DNA of 64,000 nucleotides, from assembly GCA_914767885.1 (NCBI GenBank), contig CAJZBQ010000051.1, positions 124,001 to 188,000 on the forward strand. Reading direction: 5' to 3'. Under the pieces are notes generated by a model. The model saw only the letters and a list, made by a program, of their open reading frames with translations. It did no database searches and had not been told where the DNA came from. Shown here piece after piece: positions 21,613 through 32,100 of the stretch. Origin of the DNA: Blepharisma stoltei (lineage: Eukaryota > Ciliophora > Heterotrichea > Heterotrichida > Blepharismidae). The position numbers and the translations under genes were made by a program. The first letter of the stretch is position 1. Each line of letters begins with the position of its first letter.

Positions 21613-24600
21613 TTAATTTAAATTTAAATGTTTTGAATTGTCATAACCTTGATTCTCTGAAAGATTAGAATCTATAATACTTGTATGATTTTTCATAATA
21701 TTTTTCTTCAATTTTGATGATTTTATCATCTTCCAAATTTTTGCTAAAATCCAGAAAGTAAGAAGCTTAATAGCTATCCTAATAAATGCTACACATAAAA
21801 TATCCACTGCAAAGTTCAATACTGTATTATAAATCCATTTGCAAGAAATACCAAAGTCAAATTTTACTGAAAATAAAATGATTGACCAGCAGAAAAAAAT
21901 CATAAGCCAATATGATAGAAGATAAAAAATAATGCTTTTAATTTTATTCATTCTTTTTACATTTTTTATTTTAGAGTCTTCCATAGATTCATAGTCAATT
22001 TCTTCCATTTTGGCTAAATAATTTAATATTATTCCAAGTACAAAGGTAAAACAAGTTGCATATACACTTGCCCAAAAATCTCTAAAATCGTAATTTTCCA
22101 TTAATTCTTTTAAATTAAAGGTTCATTCTGTATCAGAATTATTATTTTGATAAAAAAGTCCTATAAAAAACATATTTCCTAAAAGTAAAGTGCTGTAAAT
22201 TGTGGCGAGAGAAAAATGAGAATATTCTTTATGAGGTAAAAAAATCTTAATAAATTCATGCTCACTTAAGACTGATTTTACTCCTACATACTGATATATA
22301 TTATTTTCTTTTGCTTTTAGATCATCTGATTTTGTGTCTTCAATAGCTACTGTGACGTTATTTTCATTAGTTTGGTTTCTCAAATAATAATTTACAATTG
22401 ATTCATCAGGCCGCACAATAGGATTAGAAGGGTTTTCTGTATCGATAAAATCTTCTATGCTTTCATCAAGTCAATCCATTTTAAGAGTTTTCATAGACAA
22501 AATTGAATGGAAAACTAATATTCCGACGCAAAAATATAGTCCTATTGCATTATCTCAGTCAATATCTAAAAGGGCGCTTGCATCAATGATGTCTCCTGCG
22601 TTATTGTCTGCAAAGGAAATTCATATTGCTTTAACCATCGCTGTAAATATACCTATCTCCTACTTAAATTAGAACAAATTATAAGCTATAATCAATTTTT
22701 AGGAAATTAGCTCATATTAAATTAGAATAATTTGTAAATTTGTAATGGAAATGTTAAAGTAAATAATTAATGGCTTTAAAACAAAATTTAATATATGGGG
22801 TTAATTTTTACCAAATTTATATATATCTTCTTTTGCTTTATATAGAGGAGTATAAGTAGAATACTATTAAAACAAAGTTGACAATTTAAAGCATAAATTT
22901 GATGGATTAATTTCCATGTAAAACATAAATTAATATCAAAATAATATGGCTGATATTTTAGGTATAAAAATTTTTTAATAAAATTAATCCCTTTTAAATT
23001 AAAGGGAAGTAAGCGGGTGCATTTACATTTTACATTAGTTTTGTTATATGATTCTAACTTGCAGTGTTCAGTTTTCCAGTCATTATCTTCTAAATAACTA
23101 CAGTTTAATGTATAAATAATAGTTCCATTACTTGAGGTAGAGTTTTGGCTAGATTTATTAGGTGGATATGGAGACGATCAGATTTTTTCTGGGTCAAAAT
23201 TTGATGCAGAAAGAATTATGCTTTTTTTATTTAAACCATCAGCGTAATTAATAAAAAGTAAAATTAATTTAATTTAGATATTATATAATTTGAAAAATAT
23301 TATTAAGCTTCATTCTTCTAAAAAAATATATTGTTTGATTACTAATATTGTTTAAAGGAATTGGTGTTGAAGTAGAAAGATCTATCAGGTTGAATGAAAT
23401 AATAGACAAAGTTGCATTTTCTTTAATTATAATTAAAATATGGCGTCTTTGTCTGGGTATGGCCTCCCGGCCATACAGCCTCGACTCATATTTTAATTAT
23501 ATCCGGCAAGGTTTTGCCATTTCAGAGATGGACAGCAATGCTAGGTAAGCAATTCTGGTTGTGTAAAGAGCCTAGCCCAAGTCTACTTTCAGAGGTGGTT
23601 TTTTCCTCGTGGGAAAGGAGGGCACGGAAGTTGGAAAGGGGAAGCTCAGCAAAGTCCTTAAGACCAATCGGACAATTCCCTAGCGTGAAACTAGGCGTTA
23701 CGTCCTAGGCTACGTGTTTTTTCCTTTTTGCCGACAGCCGACCAGAAAATCCATTTTTTATGAATTTTCGGAAAGGCAACCCATGCTCACAAGCAAATAG
23801 CTCATCCATGAGCCGTCGAAGCCGGCAACGTTTGCCCTAGACGCACCTTGGAGCAACAAAGCAGATCGGCACAGAGGCCTGCTGGCCCGATGCGCCGAAA
23901 GGTAAGTGATAGACCTGGGAACGGTAAACTCCGTAAGGGATGTTAAGCGCTATTAATCTAATGCTAATGTTAATGCTAATGCATTTTCTTCACTTGGAAT
24001 TGGATCATAATTTATGAAGCTTGTCCCAACAAGGGGTTTCTTGTATAAAAAATCATTTATATTATGACTCAATATAATTGAGGAATTTTTTACAGTTTCT
24101 GTAAAATTTTTTAAATCATCTGTATATTGAATTGAAACTTTTGATTCTATTCTTTCACTAAAAAAATCATTTTGCTCATGTACTACCATACTTTCTAATG
24201 CCATAGCATTGATTTTACTCATTGTGTTGTCGACTTCTTTTATAGAATCCGTCTGATTTTCCAGAAAATCACTTTTAATTTGAAAAATGTTATTAGAAAC
24301 GTCGACAAGAGTTTGAATTTCTTCATCATGAAGGTTACTTTTCCCATATATTTTGGCTTGGAGATTTCCAATTGCATCATCAACTCTTTTTATGTTATCT
24401 AGGGTGCTTATATGAGGGTTTTGAGTTATTGAGTTGAGCATTGTTCCTACAGCTTCAGCTGAGTCAGGATCATAAGGATTCATTGAATCTGTATAATGAA
24501 ATATTGCATTTAATGCAATATCATACGAATTTTGAATACTTTGATTTATTTGTGAATAGTTGTTTTCTAGTATATATTGCCTATTAGGTGATAGTTCTGC

Positions 24601-27600
24601 AATTTGAGAAACATATAAAGGAATTGATGATGGTGGTGTAGCGGGTGAAAAGATTTGCTGAGTAATATTATAGACGGCTTCATCTGTATTTAAGTCTTGC
24701 TGTAATGATAAAGATATCTTAAAATTAGCTAAATACTTCTTCTCCAAAAGATAATTTTTTTTATTCCTTCACACAACCAATATTTCATAACGACTATTTT
24801 TACCTATTTTATTTGCTTTTTTTTCATCTACAATTTTTTTGCCCTTTTATTTGGTTCATTTTTTAGCCTGTTTTTTTGAGCCTATGTTTTTTAGAGTTTC
24901 TTGAATAAATTGCTCCACATTGGAATTTAGTTCTATAGTTGGAAAATTCTTCCATTATGTATAAGTGTATACGCTTTTATATTATTTTTTGATAATATGA
25001 AAAAATAACATTAGGAATTTAATCCAAAAAAAATTAGAGGTTTTTAACAGGAGTTTAATATAAATACTCTTAAATTTAAAAAATACTATATACAGTAAAT
25101 TATATATAAAAAAATCATGCTAATTAAGATATTTTTCCTTATTCTCAGAGGAGTGAGATCTTTGCTGATAAAGAATCATAAATATTAGCATAAATTATAA
25201 TATCTTTATGAGAATAAGGAAACTGAGAATATAATATTGAAATAAGGTTTTTGGCATTAAGTGCTTGAAAAATATTGTTTATATGATATCCAAATGAATA
25301 CTGAAGGGGAAAATCGCCATCAGGATCAGTCCAATCTAATGCCGCAATTGTAAAAATTGTATTCATTTCAATTCCACTATCTGGAATATACCTATTTTTG
25401 TGAATAAAAGCTTTATACTAGGGCGATATATTTTTCGAAATAAAATAATAAATAATTAATTATTCATAATCAATAATAATAATTTTTAAATATCCATCAC
25501 TTGGATTTCGATTTACATTAAATGATCAAGTAAATGGAAATTTATCGTTTATAAATACTTGTAAAGTATATGATTGGCCTTGGATTAATGATCCTTCTTT
25601 TATAGCTAGTGCAGCACTACTTAAAGGAGTAGCGACATCAATTGATGGACCTTTTATTGAGGATCATAAAATTTTCGTAGTAGAAGATACTTCTTTAATA
25701 CCTAAACGATATAGTACACAAGCAGCTATAGCTTACACAAGTTATATAGTTAGCAATGCTAACTATAGTTTACTAAATGGCTCTTAAAATTTGTAAGTTT
25801 CAGTACTTTTTCATCAGGCTTAGGAATTAAAAGAGAAATATACTCTATGGTACTAGCTGGCTCCTGAAGACTTTGAGCCTTAGTACGCTAGCATTCGGCT
25901 CAACTGCCTCTGACACGACCTAACACTTAATTTTTCAAAGGCATAGCACATGCCTAAGACCATAAAATTTTATTAACTACCTCAGAGACCAAAGCAGAAA
26001 AAGAAAAGAGATTTCTATCTCTCCTGCACGCGAGCCTAAGAAGCTTTATTCAGGACAGGAAATATTTTAAATGGTTCATATGAGAGTCTGGAGATGGCGC
26101 GAAACATTAAGCCAGCCTTAAAGCTGGGTATATAAAGGCCAAACACTTATTTGAGGAAGTACTTTTCCTAGCTGGGCCATGCTTACCTAAAGAAGAGGCT
26201 GACTATCATTTTGATGTTCTATAAATTCTAGATCAAGCTAAAGTCATTCCTATAATATAAGCTCAATTTGAATTTGGCCTACCAAAATATTGAGTAATTT
26301 CATAAATATTTATTTCTGGTACCGATTCTTGAATACAATATATGATAATAAACTTTGATGATGTTTTAATTAAAGATCCAGAGCCTCATACAACCTTATT
26401 TATTGTAAGAGTGAAATTATAAATTTCGCCTATTGATAGTGAATTTTCAGGTACAGTCAATTTTTTTGATGTACTATCTTGTATGAAATTAGAGCAGCCA
26501 ATAGAATTTGTAATACAAACTCATTGATAAAGCATAGTGGAGCCTGCCCCATCAGGATCATAAGAGCTACTTCCATCAACAATTAATTGCTGATTAACCC
26601 CTATTTGCCCATCTGTTCTATTAAACAAAATAACGGGTGCATTAGAATCTGTTTTAATTGTAAAATCTGCATCCCCTTCAAGATCGCTCATATAATCATA
26701 TCCGTGCACATGGAATGTAATTTCTGTTAATCCTGGCAATACTTTTGGTGGAATGATTAATTGAATATTAGATGATTTATTATTTTCTCACAATGATCTT
26801 TCATCAATACTTGTCAAATTGTTGCTTACTGACGTTATAGATCAACTAATTTTTAAATTTTCTGAAAATTCACTGCAGGCTCAAATCGAGCTTATTGATA
26901 ATGAGTAAGAGTTAAGCCTTGAAATGGTTTTGGGTATCAAAGAATCAAAATTTATGACGATCTTAGGGGTTGAGTTTAAAATTATTTTTTGAGTTTTTTC
27001 TATAACCTTAAAAGGGTTTTTTATAAATAAAGAAGCTGTGATTGTTCCTTCATTTAAAATATTTTGTGGAATAGTGACGCTTTCAAATTTTGAACTATAT
27101 GGCGTTGAATGTGTAGAAATTATAGAGCCTAAATCATCCGAAAAAAAATTCCAACTATATTCTTCATAAGAAAGACCAGGATCAGTAATGCCGCTAAAAA
27201 TGAGACTTTGGCATGAGGTTAAAATTTCTGGAGGAGCAATCATAATAATTTTTGGTGTTGGAGAATTCAAAGGCAAAGATATTGGCATAGATAATTGAAT
27301 TGGGTCTTCTAAGCAAGTATTTTTTTTAGTCTTTAAAGCCCCACTTTTAAAATTAATAGCACTGTCTCCAGCCTTATAATTTGAACCTAAAGTGATTAAT
27401 AACTGAGAAAAGTCAGCATTAAATTCACAGCGTGGATTTAGACCAAATGTTAAAGATACTGAATTATCAAATAGATTGCTGCATCCGCTAGTTGATCCAG
27501 CTGATGAGACTGTGAAATTAAATAAAATTTTCAAATAATCATACGAAAACCCAGCAGAAATATCATTATTAGTTAAATACATTCCACATTTAACGCATAT

Positions 27601-28833
27601 ATTTAAATTATCATCGTAGTAAAACGTATTATCATTGCATATGCATGTATCCTTATTCATTACTGCATCTGCAGGACAAAAATTTGCATCGCAGCCATCA
27701 ATAATACCAGAATCTTTGCAAGTACCTTCACAATTTTTATTGCAAAGCCCACAATACCCAGATCTTAAGCAATAATTGCAATTACTATCACAAGCAACAC
27801 ATTTATCAGTCGTTTCATCATAAAATTCATTTACCTTGCAAGAAATCAGACATGCGCCCAGAGATTTTGGACAGTTAAAAAAATTTTCAATATAATCTCC
27901 AGGCCACGCACGGTTATCTTTTGTTGGAATATACTGCATTAATTTAATTTAATTATAATAGCTTATAGCTTCAAAATCTGATATGCAATTGCAATTTCCA
28001 AATCATCAAGATATATATATAAATTCATAAATTCACCCAGTAATTCCACCAATTGATAAATCATAGTTATTAGCCTCATCTAAAAAATAATAAATCGTTG
28101 TCACATCACTACTAGACACCAAAGTATTATTTATTCATAAATTTATGATGTGCCCAGTTCCCCTATATGCACCAGTTTTTTCGAAATCTTCAATTTTAAG
28201 CAGATTTCAATCTGAGTTATTTGGAATGTCTGCGCTTAAAGTTGCATAGGAAGTCATTTGATCTTTGCACACTTTTCGTGCATATTCAAATCTGTAGGAA
28301 ACACCTCAGATGCTTGATACTTTAAAATAAGTGGTGAAATCTGAGTTAATATCCATTTTTCTTAGTAAATATCCAACTGCTTCAATTTTTGCCCAAAAAA
28401 TTCAAGTTGTGTAAAAAGACAGGTAAAAACTGCCAGACTTTTTAGAGAGAATTTGATTAGAATTCGCAAAATAAAGTCCACGTTGGTACCCAGGCGTTGG
28501 TAAATTCGATGGGTTGTTTATAATATCAGGTCCAGTGAAAGTGTAAATATTTGGAGAATTCGAGTCACCAATAATACTTGAGGTCGTTTGAAAATTAAAA
28601 ATTAATCTTTTAGTTGCATCAGGCTCTATGCATACATTTAATCCGTCAGTAGAGACATCTCAAAGTGTTGGGCACTGACCATAGCAGAAACCCATGAAAT
28701 CATAGCATTCCTCAAAGTAACTCGTTGAGCATTCTAGAGCTCCTTCAACAAAATTAACCCAAAAAGAGCTTCATTCGAAAAAAGCTAAGAAATATAAAAA
28801 AAAAGCACGGGTTGAAGAAAATCAAAATGCCAT
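21613..28833 (-). CDS. REJ/GPS-type polycystin-1-like membrane protein A (1688 aa after excision)
   Basis: After removing seven inserts (5067 nt left, divisible by three) a single frame runs from ATG 28831-28833. The parts in order are a hydrophobic N-terminus; a lamin-G-like (pentraxin fold) region ending GWIYEFIYI; a short furin-like Cys-rich segment (VACDSNCNYC..); a REJ-type region with the signature VDGSSSYDPDGAGS and a Trp-Val-Cys (TGA as Trp); a helical N-terminal-of-GPS region; a GPS-like motif (CKCTRLG.FTAM); about five membrane segments; and a basic tail. This order is known from polycystin-1 and sea-urchin receptor-for-egg-jelly proteins, which are self-cleaved at GPS and act as surface receptors. 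A PLAT domain and the full 11-pass core are not seen. It is paralogous to 29130-34935. The ligand and role (adhesion, mating or ciliary sensing) are unknown. Confidence 0.8.
22654..23009. mobile_element. IES, 356 bp, in gene A at the GPS motif
   Basis: TA (22654-22655) to TA (23010-23011) joins Thr-Arg-Leu with Gly-Ile-Phe-Thr-Ala, matching the paralogue's RLGTFTAM. The ends are CTCC(TACTTAAATTAGAAC) and GGGAAG with TAT/TAA next to them, a degenerate version of the CTCCC-type MITE ends. Confidence 0.85.
23245..23326. mobile_element. TA-bounded IES, 82 bp, in gene A
   Basis: This AT-rich stretch has several stops between Pro-Leu-Asn and the Asn-Phe-Asp-Pro segment. TA 23245-23246 joined to TA 23327-23328 is the combination found that keeps frame. 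The flanking protein is poorly conserved here, so a shift of a few bases is possible; overall gene length supports 82 bp. Confidence 0.65.
23424..23979 (+). mobile_element. Retroposon-like insert with 11-bp duplication TGCATTTTCTT
   Basis: The 11-bp direct repeat lies at 23413-23423 and 23980-23990. The 556-bp insert is much richer in G+C than its surroundings and ends in an AATGCT/TTAATG simple repeat, consistent with a + strand element with a LINE/SINE-like tail. The last unique bases (TTAATCTAAT) also end the insert at 54978-55593, and both carry CCTAGGCTAC. There is no ORF of length. Removing one repeat plus the insert restores Glu-Asn-Ala-Thr-Leu-Ser, as in the paralogue. Confidence 0.8.
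24730..25153. mobile_element. IES, 424 bp, ends TAA / TGA, in gene A
   Basis: Joining at TAA (24730-24732) and TGA (25154-25156) gives a 20-residue segment the same length as the paralogue between Asp-Ser-Leu-Ser-Ala and Leu-Gln-x-Asp. The right end reads GAGGAG before TGA, like the CTCCC-type family. No TA is present at the right boundary. Confidence 0.75.
25387..25479. mobile_element. TA-bounded IES, 93 bp, in gene A
   Basis: Excision from TA 25387-25388 to TA 25480-25481 restores Gly-Tyr-Leu-Lys-Ile-Ile-Pro-Asp-Ser-Gly, which aligns with the paralogue's GGYLKVTPNSG. It is very AT-rich and without visible inverted ends. Confidence 0.82.
25710..26257. mobile_element. TA-bounded IES, 548 bp, in gene A, with internal hairpin
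   Basis: TA 25710-25711 joined to TA 26258-26259 recreates the paralogue's Ala-Tyr-Arg-x-Gly-Ile. It contains a perfect short hairpin (TATAGTTAGCAATGCTAACTATA region near 25750-25772) and a second one (GGCTC..GAGCC) in a locally GC-richer part, possibly a remnant of a nested retroposon. There is no ORF. Confidence 0.85.
27930..28013. mobile_element. TA-bounded IES, 84 bp, in gene A
   Basis: Located between Glu-Phe-Ile-Tyr and Ile-Pro-Thr. Paralogue and frame require 84 bp. Because both ends lie in TATATA runs, the exact cut can slide by two bases. Confidence 0.78.
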
Positions 28834-29129
28834 TCTAAATTTATTAGATATAGAAATATATCATAAATATGGCATTAAGCTACTTCATTGATAATAATCT
28901 ATAAAAAGATTTGATATTATCAAAAGAGATGCTATATTGTAATATTATTGCTATTTTAAAATCTATAAAAAGCTGATATAATTATTGATAAATCAATTTT
29001 TATCATAATATTTAGCATAGCGCCCCTTCTTCATTCCAGGATATGCCCTTGCTGATTTTTATTGTTCCTGAATGAAAAATCAAATAATACCCAATCAGCA
29101 ATTATAATAAAATATTAAATTAAAAAACT
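28834..29129. other. Intergenic spacer between the two REJ-like genes
   Basis: About 300 bp of AT-rich DNA with an ATCAATTTTTAT-type inverted stretch near 28990. No open frame or RNA gene is seen. It must hold the 5' control region of gene A and the 3' end signals of gene B. Confidence 0.5.
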
Positions 29130-32100
29130 TTATGACTTGGCATTATTCTTGGTTTTATCCTTATTATAGCGTCGCTTCCATCGTTTCGGGATATGCTCTT
29201 CTTGATTTTCATTATTCTCTGAGTCAATTTTTTTATGCCTCCCTGGGGTATTGGGGAGCTTCTGTCTTGACCCTATTACCATACCAATTTTTGTTAAAAA
29301 TCAAATAAGAATAACTCTAGCAGCAATTTTAACAAAAGTAATAAAAAATATATCCGCTGCAGAATTTAATATTGTATTATAAACCCATTTGCAAGACGGC
29401 GCAAGATCAAATTGAATAGAAAATAAAATAATTGACCAGCAGAAAAATATCAAAAGGCCATATGATAAAATATAAAAAATAATGATTTTGATCTTATTTA
29501 TTTTTTTGGCTTTCTTTACTTTAGGGTCTTCATTATTTCCTGGTGGAATTTTTTTCATTTTCGCAAAAAAATTCAATATGATCCCTAATCCAAAAGTAAA
29601 ACAAGCTGCATAAACGCCTGCCCAAAAATCTCGAAAATCATAATTTTCTATCAGTTTTTTTAGATTAAAAGTTCATTTTTTATCAGAATCGCTGTTTTGA
29701 TAAAACAGGCCTATAAAGAACATATTTCCTAAAAATAAGGTACTATAAATTGTAACAAGCGAAAAATGTGAATAATTCTCATGGGTCAAGAATATTCTAA
29801 TAAAAGGGTGGTTATGCAAAACATACTGAAATTTCGAAAGCTTTTGCTCTTTTTTCGCGTTTTCATTCTTAAATTCCCCTTGAGGATCATCTATAGCTAC
29901 AACGGTATTATTTTCAAAATTTTGTGATTTGCTCCTCACATAACTAATTATAATTGAGTCATCAGATCTCGCTGTAAAATCTCCAGAGCTAGGTAAAGAG
30001 CTATTTTCGTTTGCATTTATTTTATTTTCATTCCCTAATCCATCCATTTTAAGTGCCATCATAGACAAAATGGAATGAAACAGTAAAACTCCTATACAAA
30101 AATATAGCCCAATAGCATTATCTCAATTAATCCCTGAAAAGGCGCCGATATTAATAATATCGCCTGCGTTGTTAGAAGCGGCAGCAACTCAAATTGCTTC
30201 AACCATTGCTGTAAATGTACCTAAGCGCTTACATTTACAGTTTACAGAAGTTTCGTTAAATGATATAACTTTGCAGCCTTCAGACCTTCAGTCGTTGTTT
30301 TCTAAATAGCTGCAATTTATGACATGAACGTAAGTGCCATTTTTTGAGGTAGAATTTGAGCCTGAAGAAGAGTCTGAGGAGGACCCTGAGGAGGAATCTG
30401 ATGAGGAATTTGAAGAGGTACTATTAGTGATATTAATCATATTTGGGTCAAAATTTAATACTGGAATCGTTAAAGAATGGTAAGCAGTGTGATTTAAAGA
30501 AATTGGAGCTGAGGTAGTTAAGTCAATCAAATTAAAAGAAATAATTGAAAAAGTTGCATTTTTCTCACTAGGGATAGGATCATAGCTTACAAAGCTTGTC
30601 CCTACATGTGTATAATTACTTAAAGAATCTGTAATATTCGGATCTAGTACAACTGAGGCATCTTTTATAATTGTTGTCCAATTCCCTAAGCTGCCAATAG
30701 TTTGGACTGATACTTCTGTGTTCACTTTTTCGCTGCTAAATTGTTTCGTCTCTTCTTTAGACATCCCTGCTAATGCCATTCCATGAATTTTTATCATATT
30801 ATTATCAACTTCATGCATCAGTTCAGTATGATTTTTAACTTTATCCCCATGAACCTGAAAATTGTTATCTGAAACACCTACAAAGGTCTGTGTATCCGCG
30901 TCCTTTATTTTAGATTTTCCATCAATTTTTTCTTTTACGTGATTAATGCAATCCCCCACCTTTTTTACATTATCATGAGTGTTCACATGTGGATTTTTCG
31001 TCATAGAGTCAAGCATAGCTCCTACAGATTTCGCTGACTCTATTCTTTGTATTTGAACAAAAAATCGTTTAAATTCAGGAAATTAGCTCCTCTTTTCATT
31101 CGAAAATAATTTTATGGAATAAAAATAATAAATTATGTGGGGATAGCATTAAACCATTTGAAATCTTAAATTTCTCGTATCTTGCTTATTTTAAAAAAAA
31201 ATTTGGTTTTTTTATATCAATAAGTTTATTTATTTTTTTTTACTTAAATTAAAACACATTTTTTGGTTTCAATTTAAAGAAGGGAGTGAGTCACCATCGT
31301 TTGGGTCCATTGCATCAGTATATTTAGAAATCGCGCCCATAGAAATATCATATGCATTCTGTATAGAATCATCTAACGCTGTATAGTTATTATCAGTTAT
31401 ATATTCTCTATTAGGAAATAATGCGGCGATTTGGGAGACGAATAAAGGGATCGATAAAGGCGGGGTTGTATCTGAATTTATTTGTTCTGTAATACTGCTA
31501 ACTCCCTCTATAAGCGAAACAAATCCATAGCTAATTCTATATTTTTAAACAAATTGCTTTTAAAAATAAATTTTGCATATTAAATAAATATTTTCTTTGC
31601 AATTGGGATTTTTTCAATTTTCGAAAAAAAATTCATAATAATAAATTTTAAAAGAAATTACCTCGCTCCTTAAACAAAAAAAATTTTTTTGTTCGCTCAC
31701 AGAGGGGAGTAAGGGCTTTCTCTGTGTCTAAATCAGGTTGTAAAGAGACAGATACTACAGATGTTACAGTAGTTACGGCTGATAAAGAATCATAAATGCT
31801 AGCTGAAATGATAATTCCATTACTGGAATATGCGAATTGTGAATAAATAATTGAGGTAAGATTTTTTGCATTTAGGGTTTGATAAATATTATTTATATAA
31901 TACCCAAAAGAGTATTGAAGCGGCAAGTCACCATCAGGGTCTGTCCAATCCAATGCTGCAATTGTAAAAATGGTGCTCATTTCAATCCCTGAGTTTGGAG
32001 TCACTTTTAAATATCCGCCGATTGGGTTTTGATTCACAGAAAATGACCAAGAAAAAGGAAATTCGCCATTTATAAGCGCTTGCAAGGTATATGACTGTCC

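Noticed and set aside
23440-23950. rRNA or tRNA gene in the GC-rich stretch
   Set aside because: No conserved rRNA core strings or a complete A-box/B-box cloverleaf could be read; the flanks show a transposon-type duplication.
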